Shown here piece by piece: positions 55,725 through 64,000 of a stretch of 64,000 nucleotides of DNA; position 1 is the stretch's first letter, and every line of letters begins with the position of its first letter. Under the pieces are notes generated by a model. It worked only from the letters and a program-made list of their open reading frames with translations, did no database searches and was not told the origin of the DNA. This DNA is from Microbacterium elymi (GTDB taxonomy: Bacteria; Actinomycetota; Actinomycetes; Actinomycetales; Microbacteriaceae), in assembly GCF_021582895.2 (NCBI RefSeq), contig NZ_CP091139.2, forward strand, positions 2,914,001 through 2,978,000, written 5' to 3'. Position numbers and translations under genes: made by a program.

Positions 55725-56498
55725 ATGGCCACCACCTGGCAGCCCGCACTCGTCAGCGACGAACTCGTCACCCTCACGACGCGGCTGGGCGACCCGGCGA
55801 AGGATCTCGTGATCCTCGCCGAGGGCAACACCTCCCAGCGGCTGGCCGACGGCCGGATCGTCGTGAAGACGTCCGGGTCGTACATGGCCGAAGCGACGGC
55901 CGACGACTTCGTGGTCACCGAGGTCGAGCCGCTGGTCGCGATGATGGAGGACCCCGCCCGGACCCAGGAGGACCTCACGGCCCTTCTCGATGCCGGCGAG
56001 CACGACGGCGTGCGCCGGCGCGGATCCATCGAGACGCTCGTGCACGCGGCGGTGCAGTCGGTCGCGCCGACCGCCTTCGTCGCGCACACGCATCCCACCC
56101 ACGTGGTCGGGCTGCTGGCCAGCGTGCACGCCGCCGGCGCGTTCGACGAATGGGTCTACTCGGACGAGGCAGTGGTGATCGGCGTGCCGCTGTTCGTCCC
56201 CTATGCGGCGCCCGGCATAGACCTCGGCCGGCTCTTCCTCCAGCGGCTGCGTGGATACGCCGATGAGCACGGCGAGCTGCCGTCGGCGATCCTGCTCGGC
56301 AACCACGGGATGGTCGCCGTTGCCGGCACCGCCGCGGCGGCGGAGGCCATCACCCTGATGACGGTGAAGGGGGCGCGGGTGCGACTGGATGCGCTCTCGA
56401 TCGGGGGCGTGCAGGGGCTGGGAGAAGACACCGTCGCCCACTACTTCGAGCGCACCGACATGGTCGAGCGCCGCAGGAACCTGGCGGGGATGGGCTGA
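55725..56498 (+). CDS. Class II aldolase/adducin-family protein
   Basis: 257 residues, intact. VILAEGNTSQRLADGRIVVK and KTSGSYMAEA at the phosphate site, VAHTHPTHVVGL (metal-binding His), and LGNHGMVAV. Could be a sugar-phosphate aldolase or epimerase. Together with the HAD phosphatase and FGGY kinase behind it, it forms a second set beside RhaB/RhaEW; the substrate is not known. AAGGAACGAAC precedes the ATG; its stop overlaps the HAD start. Confidence 0.83.
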   Translation: MATTWQPALVSDELVTLTTRLGDPAKDLVILAEGNTSQRLADGRIVVKTSGSYMAEATADDFVVTEVEPLVAMMEDPARTQEDLTALLDAGEHDGVRRRGSIETLVHAAVQSVAPTAFVAHTHPTHVVGLLASVHAAGAFDEWVYSDEAVVIGVPLFVPYAAPGIDLGRLFLQRLRGYADEHGELPSAILLGNHGMVAVAGTAAAAEAITLMTVKGARVRLDALSIGGVQGLGEDTVAHYFERTDMVERRRNLAGMG

Positions 56499-57189
56499 TG
56501 GCGCAGCTGAAGGCGGTCTTCTGCGACGTCGGCGGGCCGATCTACGACGACGAGAACTTCGTCGCCGCGGTGCTGGTCGCCCTCGACGAGCTGCGCGCCG
56601 CCGACGGGATGCCGCCGACGGACCGCACCGCGTTCCGCATGCTCTACGACCGCAGCCGGGCCGCGCAGGGGATGTCGCTGCGGGCCGCGCTCGCCGAGCG
56701 GTTCCTCGGCTCGACCGCGCGCCGCGACGAGCTGCACGCCCGCACGCGGGAGCACTGGGCGCACCCGAAGGGGACGCTGTACCCCGACGTGATCCCGTTC
56801 CTGCGGGCGCTGCGCGGACGCGCGACGGTGGGCGTCCTCGCGAACCAGGAGGAGGGCGTGGTCCGGGCGCTGGAGCGGGACGGGGTCGCGCCGCTCGTGG
56901 ATGTCTGGGCGGTCTCGGCGATCGTCGGCCACGAGAAGCCGTCGCCCGAGCTGTTCCGGTGGGCGCTCGCACAGGCCGGCGCCGAACCCGGCGAGGCGGT
57001 GCACATCGGCAATCGGCTGGACACCGACGTGCGACCGGCTCAGGCACTGGGTCTGGCCACCGTGTGGGTGCTGCGCGGCGAGGCGCCCGACGATCCCACC
57101 CGCAGCAGCTCGCCGAGCCCGACCTGGCCGTGCGCGGCCTGGACGGCCTCGCACCCCGGCTGTTCGAGCTGATGGCGGCGCGCGGATGA
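56498..57189 (+). CDS. HAD-family hydrolase (one frameshift)
   Basis: About 230 residues, HAD subfamily IA. Motif I FCDVGGPIYDDE has Gly in place of the second Asp, as in the YihX-like group; Lys in GHEKPSPELF; acidic motif IV IGNRLDTDVR. Likely removes phosphate from a sugar phosphate. A G is missing near 57110 (CCCGCAGCAGC for CCCGGCAGCAGC). Start shares a base with the aldolase stop (TGATG). Confidence 0.83.
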
Positions 57190-57202
57190 GGCGGGGGATC
57201 AG

Positions 57203-58638
57203 ATGAGCATCGTGCTCGGCATCGACCTGGCCACCGCCGAGGTCCGGGTGCAGGCCGTCGACGTGGAGTCGGGCCAGGCCGTCGCTGAACGTCGCGCCGC
57301 CCTGCCGGTGCGCGAGGCGGGTCCCGGCGGCGAGCGCGTGCAGCCCGCGGAGCATACCACGCTGGCCCGCGCGCTGATCGCCGCGGTCGCGGCCGACCTG
57401 GGCGCGCGGGCCTCCCAGGTGCGCGCGCTCTCGATCACCGGCACCTCGGGCACCGTCGTGCCCGCGGACGCCGCCGGCCGCCCGGTCGGCGACGCCGTGC
57501 TCTACGACGACCCGCGCGGCGCGGACGGGCTGCGGCGGCTCGCCGCGGTGGGATGGACCCGACGGCCGATGGGGGCGCTCGCCCGTGCGGCCTGGATGCA
57601 CGTCGTCGCCCCGGCCGAGCGGTACCTGTTCACGCCCGACATCGTCGCCGCCGCCCTGGCCGGACGGCTGCTCCTCGGACACGTCGCACGCGCTCAAGAG
57701 CGGCGTCGACCCGGTCACGGCGCGCTGGGACGAGGCCGCCCTCGAGCTGCTCGGCCTGCCGCGCGAGCGGATGCCCGAGCTGGTCCGGCCCGGCACGGTG
57801 ATCGGCGAGGTCGCCGCCCCCGACCGCCTCGGCGAGCCCGGGCGGGGTCGTCATCGTCGCCGGCATGACCGACGGGTCCACCGGCCAGATCGCCACCGGC
57901 GCGGTCGCCGAGGGCGACACGGTCGGCGTGCTGGGCACCACCCTGGTGCTCAAGGCGGTCTCACCGCACGACGTGGTCGAGTCGGCATCCGGCGTGTACT
58001 CGCACGGTGCGCCGGACGGCACATTCTGGCCTGGGGGAGCATCCAACACGGGCGCCGGCGTGCTCCGCCACGGGCTCACCGCCGGGCTCGACCCCGCCGA
58101 CGCCGCGGCCGCGATCGAGGCGCACGGCGCGTCCGGGATCATCGCCTACCCGCTGGCCCGGCCGGGGGAGCGGTTCCCGGTCGCCGACCCGGCGTTCCCC
58201 GGCTTCTGCGTCGATCATGCCGGGCGTGCCCGCGACGCCACGACCGCGGTCGAGCGCTTCCGCGCGGTGTACGAGGGCGTCGCCCTCGTCGAGCGGCTCG
58301 GACTGGACCGGCTGAGTGGGCTCGGCGTGCGGATGCGGCGTCATCACGTCGCCGGCGGCGCATCAGCGAGCCCAGTGTGGAACCGGATCCGCGCCTCGGC
58401 ACTGGGCCGCGAGGTGGTCGCGGTGTCGGGCGCCGGCAGCGCGCGCGGCGCGGCCGCCATCGCCGCGGCCGCCCTGGACGCCTCCCGGCCGGGGGCCGAG
58501 GGGCTGGATGCCGTGGCGAGGCGATTCTCCGGAGTGCGCACGGTCATCGAGCCCGACCCCGCACTTGCCGCCCGGCTGGACGAGCACTATCGGATCCTGT
58601 GCGCGCACATCCCGTCGGCATCCCGCCCCCACACCTGA
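57203..58638 (+). CDS. FGGY-family carbohydrate kinase (two frameshifts)
   Basis: About 477 residues. N-terminal IDLATAEVRVQAVD, LSITGTSGTVVP, TSHALKSGVDP; second domain with AGMTDGSTGQIATGA (catalytic Asp), LGTTLVLK and GGASASPVW. Different from RhaB in length and motifs, so it is a second sugar kinase in the locus. A C is extra near 57678 (CTGCTCGG for CTGCTGG) and a G near 57843 (CCCGGGCGGGG). Confidence 0.82.
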
Positions 58639-58686
58639 TTCGAATCAATCGGTCGAGACCATCGACCACCACGCAGGAGGAATCCC

Positions 58687-59852
58687 ATGGTCCAGTTCAG
58701 CGACATCGCATCCGAGCTCGAGCGGCAGGCCATCGAGCTGCCCAGCTGGGCGTTCGGCAACTCGGGCACGCGATTCCGCGTGTTCGGCACCCCCGGCACG
58801 CCCCGCACGCCGCAGGAGAAGATCGCCGACGCCGCGCAGGTGCACGCCCACACCGCGCTGGCCCCGACGGTGGCCATCCACATCCCGTGGGACAAGGTCG
58901 ACGACTACGCCGCCCTGCGCGCGTACGCGAACGACCTCGGCGTCGAGCTGGGCACGGTGAACTCCAACACGTTCCAGGACGAGGCGTACAAGTTCGGGTC
59001 GCTGGCCTCCGTCGACCCCGTCGTGCGCCGCAAGGCCATCGACCATCACCTCGAGTGCATCGACATCATGCATCAGACCGGATCGCGCGACCTGAAGATC
59101 TGGCTCGCCGACGGCACCAACTACCCCGGCCAGGGCGACATCCGCGCGCGGCAGGACTGGCTGGCCGACTCGCTGCGCGAGATCTACGACGCGCTCGGCG
59201 AACAGCAGCGGCTCGTGCTCGAGTACAAGTTCTTCGAGCCGGCGTTCTACCACACGGATGTCCCGGACTGGGGCACCTCGTACGCCCACGTCAGCGCCCT
59301 CGGCCCGAAGGCGTTCACCTGCCTGGACACCGGGCACCACGCGCCCGGGACGAACATCGAGTTCATCGTGGCGCAGCGCTGCGACTGGGCAAGCTCGGGT
59401 CGTTCGACTTCAACTCCCGCTTCTACGCCGACGACGATCTGATCGTGGGGGCGGCCGACCCGTTCCAGCTGTTCCGCATCCTGTTCGAGGTCGTGCGCGG
59501 CGGCGGCTACGACGTCGACTCGCCGGTGGCCTTCATGCTCGACCAGTGCCACAACATCGAGGAGAAGATCGTCGGCCAGCTGCGGTCCGTGCTCAACGTG
59601 CAGGAGATGACGGCCCGCGCGCTGCTGGTGGACCGGGAGGCCCTCTCGGCCGCACAGCGCGAGAACGACGTCCTGGCCGCCAACGCGATCCTGATGGACG
59701 CGTTCTACACCGACGTGCGCGCCGACCTCTCAGCGTGGCGCGAATCGCGCGGCCTGCCCGCCGATCCGATCGCCGCGTTCCAGGCGTCGGGGTATCAGGA
59801 GAGGATCGTCGCCGAACGCGTCGGCGGGGTGCAGGCCGGCTGGGGCGCCTGA
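58687..59852 (+). CDS. rhaI: L-rhamnose isomerase (one frameshift)
   Basis: About 388 residues, TIM-barrel isomerase of the Pseudomonas-type RhaI family. Metal-site segments: VLEYKFFEPAFYHTDV, FTCLDTGHHAPGTN, and FNSRFYADDDL. Converts rhamnose to rhamnulose. A G is missing near 59381 (CAGCGCTGCG for CAGGCGCTGCG). CAGGAGGAAT lies before ATG 58687. Last gene of the operon, six bases from the convergent paaK stop. Confidence 0.9.
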
Positions 59853-59858
59853 GCGGCG

Positions 59859-61138
59859 TCAGCGCAGGTCGTACACCCGCTTGTACTTGCCCTCGCTGCG
59901 CGGCAGCGTGCCCGGCTCTTCCAGCCGCACCTCCACGGTGGTGCCGATCAGCGCCTTGACCCGCTGCCGGAGCACGTCGCCGGCGGCCAGGCAGGTCTCC
60001 CGCGTCAGGGCCGGGTCGCGCTCGACCCGCACGGTCATCGCGTCCAGCTGCCCGTTCTTGGCCAGTTCGAGCACGAAGTGCGGGGTGAGCGCCTCGATCC
60101 CCAGCACCAGCTCCTCGATCTGGGTGGGGAACAGGTTCACGCCGCGCAGGATGATGAGGTCGTCGTCGCGTCCGGTGATCTTCTGGATGCGCCGCATGCC
60201 GGGCCGTGCCGTGCCCGGCAAGGCCGGGTGAGGTCCTTGGTGCGATACCGGATGACGGGGAAGGCCTCTTTGGTCAGCGAGGTGAACACCAGTTCGCCCA
60301 GGGCGCCGTCGGCGACCGGCTGCATCGTCTCGGGGTCGATCGTCTCGGGCAGGAAGTGGTCCTCCCACACGTGCGGGCCGTCCTTGGTCTGCACGCACTC
60401 GTTCGCCACGCCCGGGCCCATCACCTCGCTCAGACCGTAGATGTCCACCGCATCCAGGTCGAGGCGGCGCTCGATCTCGGCGCGCAGCTCGTCGGTCCAC
60501 GGCTCGGCGCCCAGCACCGCGATCTTCAGCGAGCTGGTCCGCGGGTCGATCCCCGCCTCCTGCATCGCATCCGCGATGGTCAGCAGATAGCTCGGGGTGC
60601 AGGTGATCACCTCGGGCTCGAAGTCGCGGATCAGCTGCACCTGGCGTGCCGTCTGCCCGCCCGAGACCGGGATCACCGTCGCCCCCAGCATCGCCGCGCC
60701 GTCGTGCAGCCCGAGACCGCCGGTGAAAAGGCCGTAGCCGTACGCGTTGTGGACCTTCATGCCCGGCCGCACCCCGGCCGCCCGCAGCGAGCGGGCCACC
60801 AGCTGTGCCCAGCGCTGCAGGTCGCCCTCGGTGTAGCCGACGACGGTGGGCCGGCCGGTGGTGCCGGACGAGGCGTGGATGCGGCGGACCTGGCTCATCG
60901 GGACGGCGAACATGCCGAACGGATAGGTGCGGCGCAGGTCGTCCTTCGTGGTGAACGGAAGGCGGCGGACGTCGCCGAGTTCCCGGATGTCGTCGGGGCG
61001 GATGCCGGCGGCGTCGAACTTCTCCCGGTACAGCGGCACGTTCTCGTACGCGTGGCGCGCCGTCCACTGCAGCCGCCGCAGCTGGAGGTCCTCGAGCTCG
61101 TCCCGGCTCATCCGCTCCTCGACGTCCAGGTCATCCAT
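59859..61138 (-). CDS. paaK: Phenylacetate-CoA ligase (one frameshift)
   Basis: About 426 residues. ATP/AMP-binding HASSGTTGRPTVVGYT, NAYGYGLFTGGLGLH, YGLSEVMGPG, RYRTKDLT and IILRGVNLFPTQIE. Makes phenylacetyl-CoA, the inducer and first intermediate of the pathway. One base is missing near 60223 (ACCCGGCCTTGCCG for ACCCGGCCCTTGCCG on the gene strand). ATG 61138 follows GGAGGA and overlaps the paaI stop; ATG 61144 is possible. Confidence 0.92.
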
Positions 61139-61550
61139 GCGCATCCTCCTCCAGCGTCCGGTTCGTGGTCAGCGACCGCCCGCGGAACTCGGCCACGACA
61201 TCCCCGGTCTCGTCCCGGACGGTCACGTCGTACAGTCCGTTGCGGCCGCTGACGACCCGGCGCACGGCGGTCGCGGTCAGCGTCTGCCCGGCGCGGGTGG
61301 ACTTCAGGAACGTGATGTCGGCGCCCGCGGCCACGGTCACCCGCTCGTCCTCGTTGCAGGCGATCGCGAACGCCGTGTCGGCGAGCGCGAACACCAGCCC
61401 GCCGTGGGTGATCTCGAACCCATTGGTCATGTCCTCGCGCACGGGCATCGACACCACCGCGTGCCCGGGCTCGTCGTGCTCCACCCGCAGTCCCAGGGCG
61501 GCGGCGGCCCGATCTCGCTGCATCATCGGCCGGACCGCGGCATCCGTCAT
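61131..61550 (-). CDS. paaI: Hydroxyphenylacetyl-CoA thioesterase PaaI
   Basis: 139 residues, intact. Hotdog fold: GFEITHGGLVFALADTAFA is the classic PaaI motif with catalytic Asp; ADITFLKSTRAGQTLTATA follows. Removes CoA from dead-end intermediates. Start is one of two tandem ATGs at 61553/61550 behind AGGAG. Divergent from paaA across the candidate operator. Confidence 0.9.
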   Translation of the reverse strand: MTDAAVRPMMQRDRAAAALGLRVEHDEPGHAVVSMPVREDMTNGFEITHGGLVFALADTAFAIACNEDERVTVAAGADITFLKSTRAGQTLTATAVRRVVSGRNGLYDVTVRDETGDVVAEFRGRSLTTNRTLEEDAHG

Positions 61551-61598
61551 CATGGCTCCTTCGCCGGGCGCCGTCGCACCCGCCGTCGAGTATGTCAT

Positions 61599-61625
61599 AA
61601 TTACTGAACGAGCGGTAGGTAATTA
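61599..61625. promoter_or_regulatory. Candidate PaaR operator between paaI-paaK and paaABCD
   Basis: Contains CTGAACGAGCGGTAGG (61604-61619), matching the site at 39334, inside larger inverted arms TAATTAC (61599-61605) and GTAATTA (61619-61625). It lies in the divergent promoter region, so one repressor could control both operons. Confidence 0.65.
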
Positions 61626-61640
61626 CCGGAGGTGTCGACG

Positions 61641-62600
61641 ATGACTATGGCCGTTTCCCCCGATGTCGATGAGCAGCAGGCGTTCGACGAGCTCATCGCG
61701 CAGGATGCGCGGATCGAGCCGCGGGACTGGATGCCGGAGGCGTACCGGAAGACGCTGATCCGCCAGATCTCCCAGCATGCGCACTCCGAGATCATCGGCA
61801 TGCAGCCCGAGGGCAACTGGATCACGCGCGCACCCAGCCTGAAGCGCAAGGCCATCCTGATGGCGAAGGTGCAGGACGAGGCCGGCCACGGGCTGTATCT
61901 GTACTCCGCCGCGCAGACCCTGGGCATCACCCGCGAGGAGATGACCGAGCAGCTCATCGACGGCACGGCGAAGTACTCGTCGATCTTCAACTACCCGACG
62001 CCGACGTGGGCCGACATGGGCGCGATCGGCTGGCTCGTGGACGGTGCCGCGATCGTCAATCAGGTGCCGCTGTGCCGCTGCTCGTACGGCCCGTACGGGC
62101 GGGCGATGGTGCGCGTCTGCAAGGAGGAGTCGTTCCACCAGCGGCAGGGCTTCGAGATCCTGCTCGCCCTCATGCAGGGCACCGACGCGCAGCGGGCGAT
62201 GGCACAGGATGCCGTGGACCGCTGGTACTGGCCGAGCCTGATGATGTTCGGCCCGCCGGACGAGGAATCGCCGAACTCGGCGCGATCGATGGCCTGGAAG
62301 ATCAAGCGGTTCGGCAACGACGAGCTGCGGCAGCGGTTCGTCGGGATGCTGGTGCCCCAGGCCGAGGTGCTGGGCGTCACGCTGCCCGACCCCGAGCTGG
62401 CCTGGGACGACGACGCCCAGCAGTGGCACACCAGCGCGATCGACTGGGACGAGTTCACCGAAGTGCTGTCCGGCCGCGGGCCGATGAACGCCGTGCGCAT
62501 CCAGAACCGCCGCACCGCGCACGAGGACGGCGCCTGGGTGCGCGAGGCTGCCGCCGAGTACGCCCGCAAGCAGGCGCTGCGCGAACGCGAGGTGGCGTGA
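61641..62600 (+). CDS. paaA: 1,2-phenylacetyl-CoA epoxidase subunit PaaA
   Basis: 319 residues, intact. Catalytic diiron subunit: [16 protein letters not shown] and [14 protein letters not shown] carry the Glu/His ligands; [16 protein letters not shown] is the conserved middle. It epoxidises the ring of phenylacetyl-CoA. GGAGG lies eight bases before ATG 61641. Stop shares a base with the paaB start. Confidence 0.95.
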   Translation: MTMAVSPDVDEQQAFDELIAQDARIEPRDWMPEAYRKTLIRQISQHAHSEIIGMQPEGNWITRAPSLKRKAILMAKVQDEAGHGLYLYSAAQTLGITREEMTEQLIDGTAKYSSIFNYPTPTWADMGAIGWLVDGAAIVNQVPLCRCSYGPYGRAMVRVCKEESFHQRQGFEILLALMQGTDAQRAMAQDAVDRWYWPSLMMFGPPDEESPNSARSMAWKIKRFGNDELRQRFVGMLVPQAEVLGVTLPDPELAWDDDAQQWHTSAIDWDEFTEVLSGRGPMNAVRIQNRRTAHEDGAWVREAAAEYARKQALREREVA

Positions 62601-62905
62601 TGGCCACCGCGGGTTCGGCCGGCACCGAGATCTGGCCGCTGTGGGAGGTGTTCGTGCGCGCCGGGCGCGGCCTGAGCCACGTGCACGTCGGGTCGCTGCA
62701 CGCATCCGATGCCGAACTGGCCGTGCGCAACGCGCGCGACCTGTACACCCGGCGCAGCGAGGGCGTGTCGATCTGGGTGGTGCCGTCCGACGCGATCACC
62801 ACCAGCGACCCCGATTCGAAGGGCGCGTTCTTCGAGAGCCCCGCCGGCAAGAACTTTCGGCACGCGACGTACTACACCGCGTCGGAGGGGGTGTCGCACC
62901 TATGA
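62600..62905 (+). CDS. paaB: 1,2-phenylacetyl-CoA epoxidase subunit PaaB
   Basis: 101 residues, intact. WPLWEVFVRAGRGLSHVHVG, NARDLYTRRSEGVSIWVV and KNFRHATYYT are the family's three conserved blocks. It bridges the PaaA/PaaC assembly. Overlaps paaC by ATGA. Confidence 0.95.
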   Translation: MATAGSAGTEIWPLWEVFVRAGRGLSHVHVGSLHASDAELAVRNARDLYTRRSEGVSIWVVPSDAITTSDPDSKGAFFESPAGKNFRHATYYTASEGVSHL

Positions 62906-63751
62906 CCGGCTCGTCGCAGACCTCGCACTCCGGCGCGACCCGCGCCGTGCACATCTCGGTCGACGAGCTCGAGCTGTCGGCCGAGCTGGCCGGCGAGACC
63001 GGGCGAGTGGCGACCGCGGATGTCGCGGAGTACGCGCTGTGGCTGGGCGACGACGCGCTGATCCTGGCGCAGCGGCTGGGCGCGTGGATCGCGCACGCGC
63101 CCGAGCTCGAAGAAGACGTCGCCCTCGCGAACATCGGGCTCGACCTGCTCGGGCACGCGCGCGGCCTGCTGCGCTACGCGGGCACGGCCGACGGGCGCAG
63201 CGAAGACGACCTGGCGTACCTGCGCGACGAGGGCGCGTTTCGCAGCGCGTGGCTGTTCGAGCAAGCCCAACGGCGACTTCGCGCACACGATCGCACGTCA
63301 GCTGGCGGCATCCGCGTACCAGTTCGAGCTGTACACGCGCCTCGTCGACTCGGCCGACCCGGTGCTGGCCGCCGTCGCAGGCAAGGCCGTGAAGGAGGTC
63401 GACTACCATCGCGACCACGCCATCCAGTGGACGCTGCGGCTGGCCGGCGGCACCGACGAGTCACGGCGGCGGATGCTGGTGGCAGTGGCCGATGTCTGGC
63501 CGTACGTCGACGAGCTGTTCCGCGACGAGCCGCTGATCGACCGGCTGGACGGCGTCGCGGTGCGGCCCTCGACCCTGCGCGAGCCGTTCGACGCCGTGAT
63601 CGGCGCGGTGTTCGCCGAGGCCGAGCTCACCGTGCCGACCCGGTTCGACTCATCGGCCGGCGGCCGGCACGGCGCGCACTTCGAGGCGATGGGGCACCTG
63701 CTCGCCGAGATGCAGGTGCTGGCCCGCCGGCATCCGGGGGCGACATGGTGA
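62902..63751 (+). CDS. paaC: 1,2-phenylacetyl-CoA epoxidase subunit PaaC (one frameshift)
   Basis: About 282 residues. Structural, ferritin-like partner of PaaA: LANIGLDLLGHARGLL and VKEVDYHRDHAIQW. Extra A near 63264 (GAGCAAGCCC for GAGCAGCCC) between RSAWLFEQ and PNGDFAH. The TGA overlaps the paaD GTG. Confidence 0.92.
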
Positions 63752-64000
63752 CCGCACTCGTTCAGGAGCGGCCGCTGCAGCCGACCCGGCAAGAGGCGCT
63801 CGAGGCCGTGCTCGGCCCCTGGGCCCTGCCGGCCCGCGGCGCAGGGGCGGGCGCGACGCCCGCGTCCGGCACCGACGCAGAACGCGCGTGGGCCGCCGCG
63901 GCCACGGTGTGCGACCCCGAACTGCCGGTGCTCAGCATCGCCGACCTCGGTGTGCTGCGCGCCGTGCGCGTCGACGATGGCGCCGTGACCGTCGACATCA
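63748..64000 (+). CDS. paaD: Phenylacetate degradation Fe-S assembly protein PaaD (cut by right edge)
   Basis: The first 84 codons are in the window. GTG 63748 overlaps the paaC stop. After a variable Ala/Gly-rich N-terminus comes AATVCDPELPVLSIADLGVL, the DUF59 (MIP18-like) motif of PaaD, which helps mature the Fe-S cluster of the PaaE reductase. Confidence 0.88.
   Translation, partial: MTALVQERPLQPTRQEALEAVLGPWALPARGAGAGATPASGTDAERAWAAAATVCDPELPVLSIADLGVLRAVRVDDGAVTVDI

Overview
The DNA is GC-rich, starts often at GTG/TTG, and carries a Microbacteriaceae-type gene order (XPB helicase / cold-shock protein / DUF3027 / serC; prmC-tsaC-wecA-atpIBEFHAGDC; an SOS imuA-imuB-dnaE2 operon). This suggests an actinobacterium close to Microbacterium or Curtobacterium. 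I found no prophage, IS element, CRISPR array or rRNA. One tRNA-Arg(CCU) is present.

Layout. 1-473: end of a 5'-nucleotidase. 604-9570: housekeeping genes (XPB helicase and partner, cold-shock protein, DUF3027, serC, an iron-type DtxR regulator, an M23 cell-wall peptidase, an HNH nuclease). 9704-16898: an EPSP-synthase-like gene, acyl-CoA ligase, acyl-CoA dehydrogenase, enoyl-reductase-type SDR and dienoyl-CoA-reductase-like flavoprotein. By enzyme class this matches a shikimate-to-cyclohexanecarboxyl-CoA (chc) cassette, which would feed omega-cyclohexyl fatty acids or a polyketide starter. 17059-19276: an SDR and a type II NADH dehydrogenase. 19400-25174: the LexA-controlled mutasome. 25189-36394: HesB-like protein, tRNA, prmC-tsaC-wecA and the complete F1Fo ATP synthase operon, ending at a strong terminator. 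36441-38709: YaaA, DUF4870 and an aldo/keto reductase. 38711-42998 and 59859-64000: two halves of the phenylacetate (paa) pathway with a shared candidate TetR operator. 43126-59852: between them, an L-rhamnose uptake and catabolism locus with a DeoR and a LacI regulator.

How the genes work together. Rhamnose enters through the RhaS/RhaT/permease ABC transporter and is converted by RhaI, RhaB and the bifunctional RhaEW aldolase/dehydrogenase; a second kinase/aldolase/HAD set may serve another sugar. Phenylacetate is activated by PaaK, epoxidised by PaaABC(D...), ring-opened by PaaZ and finished by the hydratase and 3-hydroxyacyl-CoA dehydrogenase.

Sequence quality. Many genes, including essential ones (atpA, atpB, atpD, atpH, tsaC, serC), are broken by single-base indels. 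By hand count there are about 60, and about 40 are one-base insertions whose removal restores a GCAGC/GCTGC pentamer, i.e. GCWGC. Most others are losses beside such a site or in short G/C runs. I treat these genes as functional and give outer coordinates; the pattern looks like a read-consensus artefact, possibly caused by DNA methylation at GCWGC.
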